Counted from the stretch's first letter, positions 1 to 9,807 are shown. The stretch is 64,000 nucleotides of DNA from Bacillota bacterium (GCA_023413555.1 JAEZPG010000058.1:52831-116830), one strand, 5' to 3'. Translations and numbers: made by a program. Notes: a model not told the origin generated them from the sequence alone.

Positions 1-1416
1 AATGGCATCTTCATTACCAAACCCACTAATCTTACTATCAAAATATTCTACACCTTCTATAATAGCATCTGCAACATAATTCGGCACACATTTACGAAGA
101 TTTGCTAAGGTATATTCACCTTTTATATTCGGCTTTATGGTCCCAATCTTTGTACTTATCTTATTCTCCTTGAAATCACTAAACCTCTGAATTGGTACCA
201 ATCCCTTCCCAAGCTCATAGGCAGCCTTCTCAAACTGTCGTTGAAAATACATTCCTGCTAGTGGTGAATCATCGGAGAAATCCTCTGTTGTAACATTTAC
301 CACCATAGCAGAATTGGCATTACTGGCATCTCTCTTATAATTACTCATACCATTTACCACCATATAGCCCTCTTCTGAAGAGGAATTTACCACAAAGCCC
401 CCCGGACACATGCAAAAGGAGTAAATACTTCGGCCATTGCTGGCGTGATAGGTTAACTTATAATCAGCAGCTGGAAGCTTATGGTAGGCCTCTCCATACT
501 GATTACGACTAATAATTTCCTGTGGATGCTCTATTCTTAAACCTATGGCAAAGTTCTTCTGCTCCATCGAAAGATTACGTTTACACATCATTTCAAAGCT
601 GTCTCTGGCACTATGACCTAATGCCAGAACGCAAAGATTCGTATCAATCTGCAAGGTATTATTTACGATAATGCCTTGTAACGTTTTATTTTCAATAATT
701 AAATCTGTCATCTTACTAAGGAAATGTACCTCTCCTCCCCAGGCAATAATCTGCTCACGCATAGAACGGACTACATCGCGCAGTCTGTCTGTACCGATAT
801 GAGGTTTATTCTGGTATAGGATTTCCTCAGGAGCTCCATGTTTCACAAACACTTCATAGACCAATCGATTTCTTCCTGAGGGATCCTTGACAACGGTATT
901 CAACTTTCCATCAGAGAAAGTTCCTGCTCCACCTTCACCAAACTGAACATTGGATTCCGGCTTAAGTTTTCTAGTTTTCCAAAAGTCATTAACGTCAGCC
1001 ACTCTAGTGTCCACATCAGCACCACGTTCTAAAACGATAGGATTGTAGCCCTCTTGTGCCAACATATAAGCACAAAATAGGCCGGCAGGGCCGGTACCTA
1101 CTACAATGGGACGATGTAAAAGCTTTTGTTCTCCTGTAGGTTGAAAAGTATATTTCGTATCCTTGGCAATCATAATATTTTGATTTCGGATGCGTTTCAT
1201 GATTTGCGCTTCCTTTGAAACCCTTACATCAATGGTATAGATATATTTAATTTCTGCCTTCTTCCTTGCATCAATGGATTTTTTATGAATGTTAAGCTCC
1301 TCCACTTTTGTTACATCTATACGCAAAAGTTTAGCGGCTTCCTTCTTAAGTAGTTCCTTTTCCTTATCCTCATTGCCTTTATCTATACTGATTTTTAATT
1401 GTGTGATTCGTATCAT
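1..1416 (-). CDS. FAD-dependent oxidoreductase (COG2509-like), C-terminus outside window
   Basis: This is the first 472 codons of a large flavoprotein; the stop lies beyond base 1. The product starts MIRITQLKISIDKGN and has an N-terminal domain of about 95 residues ahead of a dinucleotide-binding fold with the motif VVGTGPAGLFCAYMLA. It then reads VQFGEGGAGTFSDGKLNT, typical of the FAD-dependent family often named NAD(FAD)-utilising dehydrogenase. The late motif CMCPGGFVVNSS also fits. ATG at 1416 follows the stop of the upstream oxidoreductase by one base, so the two are almost certainly translationally coupled. The substrate is unknown for the family. The family call is firm; the physiological role is not. 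Confidence 0.88.
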   Translation of the reverse strand, partial: MIRITQLKISIDKGNEDKEKELLKKEAAKLLRIDVTKVEELNIHKKSIDARKKAEIKYIYTIDVRVSKEAQIMKRIRNQNIMIAKDTKYTFQPTGEQKLLHRPIVVGTGPAGLFCAYMLAQEGYNPIVLERGADVDTRVADVNDFWKTRKLKPESNVQFGEGGAGTFSDGKLNTVVKDPSGRNRLVYEVFVKHGAPEEILYQNKPHIGTDRLRDVVRSMREQIIAWGGEVHFLSKMTDLIIENKTLQGIIVNNTLQIDTNLCVLALGHSARDSFEMMCKRNLSMEQKNFAIGLRIEHPQEIISRNQYGEAYHKLPAADYKLTYHASNGRSIYSFCMCPGGFVVNSSSEEGYMVVNGMSNYKRDASNANSAMVVNVTTEDFSDDSPLAGMYFQRQFEKAAYELGKGLVPIQRFSDFKENKISTKIGTIKPNIKGEYTLANLRKCVPNYVADAIIEGVEYFDSKISGFGNEDAI

Positions 1417-1417
1417 G

Positions 1418-2644
1418 TCATTTCCTTTCCAAACAGTGGAGTCCTGCCACAAAACCAGTAGACCAAGCCCACTGAAGATTATAGCCTCCACAGGTACCAT
1501 CTACATCCAAAAGTTCACCTGTCAGAAAAACGCCCTCAGCTTTGGTGCTCTCTAAGGTTTGACTGCTTACCTCACTAACATCTACTCCACCGGCACATAC
1601 CTGCGCCTGCTCAAAACCATTAGATTCTGTTATTGGTACACTAAAATTATTTATCAGCTCTGTCAGAACAGTAAGCTGATTTTTTCCTATTCTATCTACC
1701 GTCACAGTCTCCTTTATTCCTGCTTCTCTTATAAGAAAAATAGCCAGTTTATACGGAAATAGACCAATTAAGAATTCTTGTGCTGTTTTTTCTGGACGGT
1801 CTTTTTGACGCTTAATTAACAGTTGAAGCGTAGCTTCCTTCGTCATATCTGGTAGTAAATCCACATGAACCTCTACTTTATTTCTTTGGCTCAAAGCCCT
1901 CGTCACATAACGACTCACTTGAAATACAGGAATGCCAGAGATTCCATAGTCTGTAATCTGCAACTCTCCAATCTCAGTAACTGTCGATCTATCATTAATA
2001 AAGACGGTAATTCTTGCATTTATTCGAATCCCTGAAATCTGTCTAAATAGTTTTAATGGGGAACGCAGTGCCACAAGCGCTTCTGTAACCGGTACAATGT
2101 TATGCCCTAACTTCTTAGCAAGGATATAACCACTTCCGTCAGATCCCAGCTTACTTCCTGCTTTTCCTCCAGTTGATAAGATTACTGCTTGCGTTTCATA
2201 AGAAGATTTATCCGTAACAACTCTATAGATAGACTCTTTTTTAATAATTTCTGTTGTACTTTCATTAAGGTGTACCTCTACCTTAAGACGCCTTAATTCT
2301 ATGGTTAGGACCTCCACCACAGCAGCAGCCTGCATAGAAGCTGGATACAAATATCCATTTTTACTTTTTGGCTCGATGCCTAATTCTTTGAAAAATGCAA
2401 TGGTATCCTCTACAGAAAATTGATTTAAGATAGGAGTAATCATTGCAGGTCTGTCGGATCGGTATACTGACTCGTCATAATAGGTGTTGGAAAAGTTGCA
2501 TTTTCCATTACCAGTAGCAAGTAGCTTTTTCCCTAACTTTTCTTTTCTTTCAATAAGTAGTACTGATTTACCTCTTCTGGCTGCTACTATCGCAGCTATC
2601 ATACCTGAGGCTCCACCTCCTACTACCAAAACTTCTTTATTCAA
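1418..2644 (-). CDS. NAD(P)/FAD-dependent oxidoreductase, HI0933/YhiN/BaiN family
   Basis: A 408-residue flavoprotein. The N-terminal VLVVGGGASGMIAAIVAARR is the FAD-binding Rossmann motif, and LLATGNGKCNFSN is the hallmark of the HI0933 (YhiN/BaiN) family. The C-terminal CAGGVDVSEV and CGGYNLQWAWSTG complete the family pattern, and the length is normal. The start is TTG at 2644, chosen because AGGAGG stands 7 bases upstream and no ATG is better placed. Its stop is one base from the start of the next flavoprotein, giving a two-gene unit. BaiN of some gut clostridia reduces bile-acid intermediates, but most family members are uncharacterised and no such role can be claimed here. Confidence 0.9.
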   Translation of the reverse strand: MNKEVLVVGGGASGMIAAIVAARRGKSVLLIERKEKLGKKLLATGNGKCNFSNTYYDESVYRSDRPAMITPILNQFSVEDTIAFFKELGIEPKSKNGYLYPASMQAAAVVEVLTIELRRLKVEVHLNESTTEIIKKESIYRVVTDKSSYETQAVILSTGGKAGSKLGSDGSGYILAKKLGHNIVPVTEALVALRSPLKLFRQISGIRINARITVFINDRSTVTEIGELQITDYGISGIPVFQVSRYVTRALSQRNKVEVHVDLLPDMTKEATLQLLIKRQKDRPEKTAQEFLIGLFPYKLAIFLIREAGIKETVTVDRIGKNQLTVLTELINNFSVPITESNGFEQAQVCAGGVDVSEVSSQTLESTKAEGVFLTGELLDVDGTCGGYNLQWAWSTGFVAGLHCLERK

Positions 2645-2723
2645 GCAATTTCCTCCTAATTATTTTCAATATCATCATAATATCTATTTTAAATACCCTT
2701 GTCAACGATAAAGAAACAATAGG

Positions 2724-2794
2724 AAAAGCCATTTCTCCTAAATGTAACTGTTTTGATTACAAACAGCAATACAATTCTAGTAAAAATGGCTTTT
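2724..2794 (-). terminator. Inverted repeat, probable terminator of the BofC-like gene
   Basis: The arms AAAAGCCATTT and AAATGGCTTTT are perfect complements, and a smaller nested hairpin (CTGTTT/AAACAG) lies in the loop. It starts a few bases after the stop at 2797. The long loop and the lack of a separate T-tract make it a weaker terminator than others in the window. Confidence 0.5.
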
Positions 2795-2796
2795 AT

Positions 2797-3435
2797 TTAA
2801 CTGGAATAGCTCTCTAATATTCCATATAACTGATCTAGGTCATCAATATAAACACCTTTTCGCACTTCATTTTGTTCCTCTTTCGTTAAATCGGTAACCA
2901 GTATTCCTGTCTGGTCAACAATTGTCTTCTTATCATTAGTATAGACTACTACATATCCACCATATTCTGTCATGTAATACGCATAATTATCCTTGTTGTC
3001 AAACACCTTGCGAATTGTGATGGACGCCTTTGAAAAAGAGCTTAAGGTGATAGAAACCAACCCTTTTTTTACTTCTTCCTTCGGTGGATGATTCATATAT
3101 TCCATTAATTTATTCTGAATATCTACACGTGTCAAACCAACATACTCCTGTGGAATGGCAGACTGTTTGTTATTGTAAATTGCATCCGCTATATCATAGC
3201 TTTCTTCAACATAGGTCGTATTGCTATCTGTACGTATTGCATCACTCTGATTGGCATCGATAACCTTGCTACCACCATTCACGTCCTCACTGTCACCAGC
3301 CATCTGAGTCTGAGCCTGGTTAGTTCCATTTTTTTGATGATCGACATGGGCACTTTTAAAACTAAAGTAGTAAGTAAATGAAAACAAAATCACCAATAAG
3401 CTAAATCCGATAATTGACCAATAAACCTTGCTCAT
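2797..3435 (-). CDS. Membrane-anchored protein with BofC-like C-terminal domain
   Basis: A 212-residue protein with one N-terminal membrane segment (about residues 6-27, SIIGFSLLVILFSFTYYFSF), then a polar linker to about residue 75 and a globular C-terminus. Its last 70 residues contain GGYVVVYTNDK and end KGVYIDDLDQLYGILESY, which resembles the C-terminal domain of BofC, the forespore protein that restrains sigma-K processing in Bacillus. The start is ATG at 3435 with AAGGAGTG upstream. The gene is flanked by the flippase and the oxidoreductases with no tight coupling. The BofC link is my inference from a short motif, so a sporulation role is plausible but unproven. Confidence 0.6.
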   Translation of the reverse strand: MSKVYWSIIGFSLLVILFSFTYYFSFKSAHVDHQKNGTNQAQTQMAGDSEDVNGGSKVIDANQSDAIRTDSNTTYVEESYDIADAIYNNKQSAIPQEYVGLTRVDIQNKLMEYMNHPPKEEVKKGLVSITLSSFSKASITIRKVFDNKDNYAYYMTEYGGYVVVYTNDKKTIVDQTGILVTDLTKEEQNEVRKGVYIDDLDQLYGILESYSS

Positions 3436-3505
3436 AGAAGGTCACACTCCTTTGGTCTAAGTATTACCAGAAATTCTCATTTTATACATAAAAACCCTTT
3501 AACCT

Positions 3506-5134
3506 CTACATTAAATGAAATTTTCTAGCCATCCTTATCAGAGTATTACCTTTTGGTAATGCGGCCAACTCATGTTCTGTAACACCTTTAAATATGATGA
3601 GGCACATACCGTAAATAGGTACTGACACGATAATTGCAGCTATCGTCGCAATGGTATTACTATGAAGTATAACCATCGACAGTCTATAAACCAGATAGGC
3701 AATACCACCCATCACACCAGCACTAATGAAAGGAATGATAAAAGTACGCACTATTTCCTGTTTGTAGTCAAGATTCTTTGCAATCTGATACCAGTTCAGA
3801 ATGCAAATTACAATTGGAAAAGTTACGTTACCAATTACAAGTCCATAAACACCAAGGTTAGTAAATTTCAACAAAATGGCTAAAAATCCAGCATGAATAA
3901 TAAGTGCAATAGCGGAATGAATCACTGGGAGTCTCATTAAATTAATCGCCTGTAAAATGGAATTAGTCATGGTAGATAAAGCAAAAAATAGGATTCCAAT
4001 AGAACCAAACACCATCATATTCTTTTGAATTTCGTTACAGTTTCTAAATATCATGGCAAATATTGGGGCTCCAAGAATACAAAGCCCAATTGCAGATGGT
4101 ATAGCGATTAACATATTAAACTTAATGGCAGTGTGTATGCTTCTTCTTACTTCACGATGATTACCAGTAGCAATTGAGCTAACAATTCCAGGTATTACGG
4201 CAGTACCTAAGGCAGCTGAGATAGAAATAGGAACGTTGGAAAGAAGAATATATTTGCTATAGTAACCACTCAATATATTACTTTGCTGAGATGTAAAACC
4301 TTTACTTGTCATAATTTGTTTAAACAATATATCATCTAAGGAATTATTTAACTGGTATACTGACTGGCTTAAAATAACCGGTACAATGGTCATAAACAGC
4401 AGAAAATATATACTGGAATAGCTTTCCACTCTTCCGGTTTTATCCCTATAAACCCGCCTCTTGAAGCTAGGATAATACATGGTAAAGATTAGCGCCAAAA
4501 AGACAAGTCCTGTAAATGCTCCAATCAAGGTACCTAAAGTTCCACCAGCCGCGCCATAAGCTGCTACATCGGAAGCAGCATCATGGGCCTTCATAAACAG
4601 ATATGCAGCTAAAATACTAACAATGGCATTAACAATCTGTTCTAACACCTGAGAAATAGCTGTTGGAATCATCGTATTCTTACCTTGGAAGAATCCTCTG
4701 AATACACCCATAAGCGAAAACACAAAAATAGTTGGTGCTAATACCTTTAATGGATACGCAACCTCAGGAGTTTTATAAATAACATTGGCAATAAAATCAG
4801 AGCCAAAATAAAGCAGACAGGTAAAAGTAAATCCCACAATAATTGCAAACAACAAAGCTGCAATTAATATTCGATATGAATTACGGTATTCTTTTTTTAT
4901 ATTACGTGCAGCAATCAGCTTAGACACAGCAAGTGGTAATGAATAAGAGGATAAAATTAAGGCTAAGTTATAGATATTAAATGCATAGCCATAGATTCCA
5001 TTTCCCTCATCACCAATAATATTAATCATTGGAATTCGGTATAATAGCCCAATTACACGAACCAGAATAGAAGAAATTGCAAGAATACTTCCCTGGACAA
5101 TAAACCTATTACTTCTCGAATTAGTTGAACTCAT
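3506..5134 (-). CDS. Polysaccharide/lipid II-type flippase, MurJ/SpoVB (MOP exporter) family
   Basis: A 542-residue integral membrane protein with about 14 hydrophobic segments. The N-terminus GSILAISSILVRVIGLLYR and internal GVFRGFFQGKNTMIPTAISQ are characteristic of the SpoVB/MurJ branch of MOP exporters, which move lipid-linked cell-wall precursors across the membrane; SpoVB is needed for spore cortex. An ATG at 5146 is possible, but the GGAG site lies between it and the ATG at 5134 with a 6-base spacer, so 5134 is preferred. Several paralogues usually coexist in clostridia, so I do not assign spoVB or murJ. The gene stands apart from its neighbours by more than 70 bases. Confidence 0.85.
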   Translation of the reverse strand: MSSTNSRSNRFIVQGSILAISSILVRVIGLLYRIPMINIIGDEGNGIYGYAFNIYNLALILSSYSLPLAVSKLIAARNIKKEYRNSYRILIAALLFAIIVGFTFTCLLYFGSDFIANVIYKTPEVAYPLKVLAPTIFVFSLMGVFRGFFQGKNTMIPTAISQVLEQIVNAIVSILAAYLFMKAHDAASDVAAYGAAGGTLGTLIGAFTGLVFLALIFTMYYPSFKRRVYRDKTGRVESYSSIYFLLFMTIVPVILSQSVYQLNNSLDDILFKQIMTSKGFTSQQSNILSGYYSKYILLSNVPISISAALGTAVIPGIVSSIATGNHREVRRSIHTAIKFNMLIAIPSAIGLCILGAPIFAMIFRNCNEIQKNMMVFGSIGILFFALSTMTNSILQAINLMRLPVIHSAIALIIHAGFLAILLKFTNLGVYGLVIGNVTFPIVICILNWYQIAKNLDYKQEIVRTFIIPFISAGVMGGIAYLVYRLSMVILHSNTIATIAAIIVSVPIYGMCLIIFKGVTEHELAALPKGNTLIRMARKFHLM

Positions 5135-5225
5135 AATTAACTCCATTCATTTGTAATGTTTATTTTACTGTATTTATTGTAACATAGGTTCAACTTATTT
5201 CAAGTTTTTTCTTCTTTTCGAAAAT

Positions 5226-5266
5226 AGAGCCTATCGAATGAAGTACTTCTTCACCAGACAGGCTCT
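5226..5266 (-). terminator. Terminator after the DUF3048 lipoprotein gene
   Basis: The arms AGAGCCTGTC and GATAGGCTCT (minus strand) are followed by ATTTTC. The hairpin lies 8 bases beyond the stop at 5274. The stem is symmetric, but the T-run is short. Confidence 0.6.
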
Positions 5267-5273
5267 TAATTAA

Positions 5274-6371
5274 TTATTTAATTTTAATGTTATCCTTATT
5301 CTTAGCTGGGAACAACCCTATATAGGTCTTTCCAGTATTAACAGTAAGTTCATTACCACTCTCATCATAATAAGTCATAGATTCCTTACTTTCATTTTTT
5401 ACCCAGGTAATCTTTATATACTTTCCATCCGTAAAATAATATCCCTCTCCTTTTGCATTAGAGAGATTCATATCCTGTCTTCCCTTCTCATCCATGGTAG
5501 ACTCTTCAACAAACTGAATGATGAGATTCTTAAAAGCCAATTGTTTCTTTGTATTAGCATCAATATGAGACTTATCAAATTGAAAACGCTTATACACTTT
5601 TTCTGTTGCATCATATTCGAATACTGGACTAAATTTTTTACTAAATGGAATAGTCACTTTGTTGGCAGCAGAACCATTCGATAGTTCTGTATCCTCTTTA
5701 AAAAACTTGTAGTGACTAGTCATATTTTCGCGATACTCTGTACGGTATTTTAACTTTTTTGTTCCTTTTATAATGCCTTCATAACTTGCAAAAGCATTAT
5801 GAGGAGCCTTAATATTCTTATCACGATAGAATACTGTACTTCCTATAGAAGTGAGGCCACTTAAATTATCAACATCTAACTTGTCTAATACAGCCTGGGT
5901 GTACTTGGATTGTCCATAATGAACATAAATAGCATCATACTCATCTGCAATACTAACGTAATAATGCCTTGCACTTCGTACAGATCCAATTCTATCAGAG
6001 TCAAAATTATCAAACACTCCCATTAATCTGGTAATTCCGCCTTCAACCAGGCATTCATATAAGATACCTGCCTGACTGGTTCCACTTTGAGGAAATGCTG
6101 CCTGTATATTGTTAAACATTATTGCATAAGGACGGGTAGTGGTCTTCTCCTCTGGTATCCATTCATTCGTCAGCTTAGATCTTGCCATACCGGCAGGTGC
6201 TGATTCTTTAGGGGTTTGAGCAACTGATGGTGCTGTCGTCTTTGTAGGTATAACCGTTGGTATTGGTGTCTCAGTCTGTGTTGGCTTATTATCCTCCTTC
6301 TTGCCACATCCGGCAAGAAATGCCAAAAGCATAATACATACTAAACTATATCTTATCCTATTCATATTCAT
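5274..6371 (-). CDS. DUF3048 domain lipoprotein (YerB-like)
   Basis: A 365-residue secreted lipoprotein. The signal peptide ends at a lipobox (LLAFLAGCG, Cys at about residue 22), followed by a Pro/Thr-rich linker to about residue 60. The rest matches DUF3048: the block AIMFNNIQAAFPQSGTSQAG, then ILYECLVEGGITRLMGVF and IGSVRSARHYYV, is very characteristic. Bacillus YerB belongs to this family. The biochemical function is unknown; an extracytoplasmic, membrane-tethered location is clear. The start ATG at 6371 has GGGAGAG 5 bases upstream. It ends with its own hairpin and lies 23 bases after ybeY, so it may be co-transcribed with the ybeY cluster. Confidence 0.88.
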   Translation of the reverse strand: MNMNRIRYSLVCIMLLAFLAGCGKKEDNKPTQTETPIPTVIPTKTTAPSVAQTPKESAPAGMARSKLTNEWIPEEKTTTRPYAIMFNNIQAAFPQSGTSQAGILYECLVEGGITRLMGVFDNFDSDRIGSVRSARHYYVSIADEYDAIYVHYGQSKYTQAVLDKLDVDNLSGLTSIGSTVFYRDKNIKAPHNAFASYEGIIKGTKKLKYRTEYRENMTSHYKFFKEDTELSNGSAANKVTIPFSKKFSPVFEYDATEKVYKRFQFDKSHIDANTKKQLAFKNLIIQFVEESTMDEKGRQDMNLSNAKGEGYYFTDGKYIKITWVKNESKESMTYYDESGNELTVNTGKTYIGLFPAKNKDNIKIK

Positions 6372-6394
6372 TGTTCTCTCCCTTAGCTTTCATA

Positions 6395-6889
6395 TTATCT
6401 TGTCAGCCCAATGTTGTTAAGTATTTCAGACTGACGTAATTCCATAACATCACGTTCAACATCTTCCAAATGATCATAGCCGAACAGATGAAGCATACTG
6501 TGAGCAATCAGAAATCCCAATTCTCTCTCTATGCTATGTCCATAAGCCTTCGCCTGCTCCTTGATCTTTTCAACACTAATCATAATATCTCCTAGAAGAA
6601 GCTCACCTGTCTCAGGATGAAAGCAATCTTCCATCTCCTCAACCTGACTAAAGTCAGACGGTTCTTCATATTGAACCATAGGAAATGATAAAACATCTGT
6701 AGGACGGTCAATGTTTCGGAACTCTTTGTTTACCTGATGTATTCCCTCATTGTCTGTTAAGACCACGTTGACCTCACACTCATAAGGGCACTCCTCATAA
6801 TCAATTGCTTCTGAAATCACTTTATTAATAATAGGTTCATACTTAATATCAAGTTGCTCCTTTGTTTCATATGCAATATCAATTGTCAT
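6395..6889 (-). CDS. ybeY: Endoribonuclease YbeY (16S rRNA maturation)
   Basis: A 164-residue metal-dependent endoribonuclease for 16S rRNA 3' processing and 70S quality control. The zinc-binding motif HSMLHLFGYDH (family form HGxLHLxGYDH) near residue 132 and the block NIDRPTDVLSFP near residue 60 identify it. The usual small residue after the first histidine is Ser here. ATG 6889 has GGGGAATCA directly upstream and overlaps the end of phoH by 11 bases, so translation is coupled. phoH-ybeY is a conserved pair in Firmicutes. Length is normal. Confidence 0.95.
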   Translation of the reverse strand: MTIDIAYETKEQLDIKYEPIINKVISEAIDYEECPYECEVNVVLTDNEGIHQVNKEFRNIDRPTDVLSFPMVQYEEPSDFSQVEEMEDCFHPETGELLLGDIMISVEKIKEQAKAYGHSIERELGFLIAHSMLHLFGYDHLEDVERDVMELRQSEILNNIGLTR

Positions 6890-7907
6890 TGATTCCCCTG
6901 CCTTTTCTCTTACTCTTGGTGGTAGCTGTTTTCTTATTTTTTATATGATTTTGTTTATTCTCAAACGAATCATAAGCCTTAACAATCTTCTGGACAAGCG
7001 GATGTCTTACAACGTCCTGACTAGTCAAATAACAGAATCCTATATCATCCACCTTTGAAAGTACCTTTACAGCTTGATCTAATCCGGATATAGTATTATG
7101 CGGCAAATCCTTTTGAGATAAATCACCTGTAATAATCACTTTAGAACCAAACCCAATTCTCGTCAAAAACATTTTCATCTGAGCTGGTGTTGTATTCTGA
7201 GCCTCATCAAGAATAATATATGCGTTATCTAAAGTTCGACCTCTCATATATGCCAGGGGTGCTACCTCTATTAATCCTTTCTCTGTGTTCTTTATAAAAC
7301 TATCCGGCCCCATAATTTGATATAGAGCATCATATAAAGGACGCAAATAAGGATCCACCTTACTTTGAAGATCTCCTGGTAAAAATCCTAACTTTTCTCC
7401 AGCTTCAATCGCAGGACGTGTCAGAATTATCTTGCTGACTTCATCATTCTTAAAAGCAGTAATCGCCATTGCCATTGCAAGATAAGTCTTACCTGTACCG
7501 GCAGGGCCTATACCAAATACAATCATCTTATCTCGAATCTGATCCACATATGCTTTCTGACCTAAAGTCTTTGGCTTAATCGGCTTTCCACCTATGGTAT
7601 GGCAAATCAAATCACGGTCTATATCAATTACCTCTGATTCTTTGTTGTCAAAGCAAAGAGATAAGGTGTAATTTACACTTTGTTCTGTTATCACATTTCC
7701 ACGTTGTGACAACTTTAATAGCTGTTCAAACACTCTTTTTGCCTTAGAAACTCCATCTGATGCTCCAATTACTTTAATCTCGCCATCTCTTACAATGACA
7801 GTTACATGAAGTGTCTTTTCAATAATCTTTGTATAAGCATCTAGGTTGCCAAATATATTCTTCTGATGTTCCATCGGTATTCCGATAATTGCCTCTACAA
7901 TACTCAT
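6879..7907 (-). CDS. phoH: PhoH family ATPase
   Basis: A 342-residue cytoplasmic P-loop protein of the PhoH/YbeZ family. It has Walker A GPAGTGKTYLA (about residue 137), Walker B AYIILDEAQN and the block TRPAIEAGEKLGFLPGDL, all standard. The N-terminal 100 residues form a KH-like region, and the C-terminus is a basic tail rich in Lys and Arg. The family is linked to RNA handling, and the gene is coupled to ybeY (11-base overlap), pointing to a shared rRNA maturation task. The GGAGG upstream is about 13 bases from the ATG, which is long, so a slightly different start is possible. It follows yqfD-yqfC as in many spore formers. Confidence 0.93.
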   Translation of the reverse strand: MSIVEAIIGIPMEHQKNIFGNLDAYTKIIEKTLHVTVIVRDGEIKVIGASDGVSKAKRVFEQLLKLSQRGNVITEQSVNYTLSLCFDNKESEVIDIDRDLICHTIGGKPIKPKTLGQKAYVDQIRDKMIVFGIGPAGTGKTYLAMAMAITAFKNDEVSKIILTRPAIEAGEKLGFLPGDLQSKVDPYLRPLYDALYQIMGPDSFIKNTEKGLIEVAPLAYMRGRTLDNAYIILDEAQNTTPAQMKMFLTRIGFGSKVIITGDLSQKDLPHNTISGLDQAVKVLSKVDDIGFCYLTSQDVVRHPLVQKIVKAYDSFENKQNHIKNKKTATTKSKRKGRGINDN

Positions 7908-8046
7908 GTAAATTTATCTTCCTCCATCACATTCGATCGATATTTTATACGATATTAATAATAGCACTTATTAATCCTTAATTCAATGTTATTAATAAGG
8001 AATTCCATAATTGCAATTATATACCAAAACAGATCATTTCATGCGC

Positions 8047-9294
8047 TCACTGATGTATTGGGGCAAAACTTTCTTTCGGAACATAAGTTTCATCCTCAGT
8101 TATAGGTATGGTGCTTCTTATCTTCTGCTCAACAATCAGCTTTCCTGACGCTACAAGTTTCTGATTAGAAAAGGTGAATACCACATTATTATCTATTACC
8201 TTTACTTGCTGCTTTTCTAACTCATTGATGTATAGGTTCAGCTTTTCATTGGCTAGAGCAAGAGCTTCTTCTTCCGAATATGTCTTCTTGACTAGTTTGT
8301 ACTCCTGATTGGTAATTGTAGACCATTTAATAGGTAAATAGAAATTCTCATTCAATCTTAGATCCTTTTCACTTATGAGATGTTCATAATTCTCATACTT
8401 ATTATAATTCTTAAATGGATTTAATAGATAGAATTCATGCCCAAATAAAAAAAGGCTGTAATAACGGTCGCTTTTACCGGTATACTCCTTGTTGGAATAA
8501 GTAAGGGACAGCTTATCCGTATAATTGTAGTTGGTTTTGATGATAATATCGGCATCTGCTATCACTGCACCTTTTTTTACAACCGTCTGGTCGTCTCCCA
8601 TAATTTCTACTATACCAGAAACCAAGATTTGACCCTTTCTCACTACAGATCCTATCCTCACCTTAGGCGTTCCAGTTCTAGTTACCATGGTGATTACTAT
8701 TCCATCCCGATCAGCTACTATATGGCAGGGTCCATTTGGTTTCACATAGGGCTGTGGCATATTGGTTTCTGTAATCTTAATTAGAAGTCTAGTACCACGA
8801 ATTTCTGCTGACACCCAACCCACATCTTCATATCTCTTTCGAAGCATCTCCTCTATCTTGGTACAGTTAATACTTTTCTTTTTTATTCCCGCATAAACTC
8901 CTTCCGATCTCAAATATTCTACAATTGTCTCTTCTGTATGACTGTATTGACCAGTGATCTGAACATCCCAGATATAAAGTGACATATAATAAACAAGAAA
9001 AGCTCCAATCAGCATACCGATAAAAAACATTTTTCGTTTTTTATATCGATGGATATAGAAAGGCAAACCGATTCTTCTCTTTATAATAGGTCTTGTTTTA
9101 GTCTTTCTGACAATAGACTTAAGACGCAAAAAGTCCTTTATTGAAATGCGAAATAGAAAACCTTCCTCTATTTTAGTAAGACCCCATATTATAATATTAT
9201 GATTGGAACATAAGTTAAAGAAGCGTTCCGGGGAGTAGCCCCTTATGATTACCAGCAAATAGCCTTTTATCCATCTAAACAGAGAAACAAACAC
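8047..9294 (-). CDS. yqfD: Sporulation protein YqfD
   Basis: A 415-residue protein with a single membrane segment (about residues 88-107, FFIGMLIGAFLVYYMSLYIW) between a cytoplasmic N-terminal domain and an extracytoplasmic domain. YSPERFFNLCSNHNI, the positively charged stretch and VQITGQYSHTEETI match YqfD, a sigma-E regulon protein needed for efficient sporulation. I choose the GTG at 9294: GGGAGG lies 7-8 bases upstream of it and overlaps the alternative GTG at 9309. The gene follows yqfC directly and precedes phoH, the conserved yqfC-yqfD-phoH order. The molecular role is unknown. Confidence 0.9.
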   Translation of the reverse strand: MFVSLFRWIKGYLLVIIRGYSPERFFNLCSNHNIIIWGLTKIEEGFLFRISIKDFLRLKSIVRKTKTRPIIKRRIGLPFYIHRYKKRKMFFIGMLIGAFLVYYMSLYIWDVQITGQYSHTEETIVEYLRSEGVYAGIKKKSINCTKIEEMLRKRYEDVGWVSAEIRGTRLLIKITETNMPQPYVKPNGPCHIVADRDGIVITMVTRTGTPKVRIGSVVRKGQILVSGIVEIMGDDQTVVKKGAVIADADIIIKTNYNYTDKLSLTYSNKEYTGKSDRYYSLFLFGHEFYLLNPFKNYNKYENYEHLISEKDLRLNENFYLPIKWSTITNQEYKLVKKTYSEEEALALANEKLNLYINELEKQQVKVIDNNVVFTFSNQKLVASGKLIVEQKIRSTIPITEDETYVPKESFAPIHQ

Positions 9295-9308
9295 TTTAGC
9301 ACCTCCCA

Positions 9309-9677
9309 CTACTGATATCTTATCGTTTCAATGTTACCTGAAATTCGCATTTCTTCATTGGTAAAATAATCTATATTCAATTTTTTCCCTTCAATACAAA
9401 TCTTACAGTTTTTTGTCTGAACCCGAATCAAACTTCCTGTATATTCAATGATACCTTTATAATTTTCCAAAGTCAGCTGGTGCTTTCCGGTAGCCATAAT
9501 AATTGGTGCACCAGCCAACATATCAGAAGGAAGTTTAAATCGCTCTGATAGGGATTCTCGCAAAGATCTCTTAGTCATATCTTTCTCTGCCTTTGCCTGA
9601 TCCTCAAACTCCTTATAAATAGATTGACCATCTTTTTTTTTATAATTTTTGTGGGTAGACTTCAGCCTTTTCTCCAT
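9309..9677 (-). CDS. yqfC: YabP/YqfC family sporulation protein
   Basis: A 122-residue protein. The last 75 residues form the YabP/YqfC domain: PSDMLAGAPIIMATGKHQLT, then ENYKGIIEYT and LNIDYFTNEEMRISGNI. The N-terminal 45 residues are highly charged and longer than usual. YqfC is a sigma-E-controlled sporulation protein, and its pairing with yqfD downstream confirms the assignment. ATG 9677 has GAGGTTCC upstream. The stop abuts the yqfD start region, indicating coupled translation. Confidence 0.9.
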   Translation of the reverse strand: MEKRLKSTHKNYKKKDGQSIYKEFEDQAKAEKDMTKRSLRESLSERFKLPSDMLAGAPIIMATGKHQLTLENYKGIIEYTGSLIRVQTKNCKICIEGKKLNIDYFTNEEMRISGNIETIRYQ

Positions 9678-9772
9678 ATAGGAACCTCTCTATTTGATAC
9701 TATTAAAAATATATGTATGGGTAGGATATCTTAGAATTGATTAAAGAAAATAGGGAGATGACTCTATTAACG

Positions 9773-9807
9773 CAAAAAACCCTCAACCACATAACAGTGA
9801 TTGAGGG
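9773..9807 (-). terminator. Intrinsic terminator after rpsU
   Basis: The minus-strand stem CCCTCAATCAC / GTGGTTGAGGG has a 6-base loop and is followed directly by TTTTTTG. It lies 17 bases past the rpsU stop. A strong canonical rho-independent terminator. Confidence 0.92.
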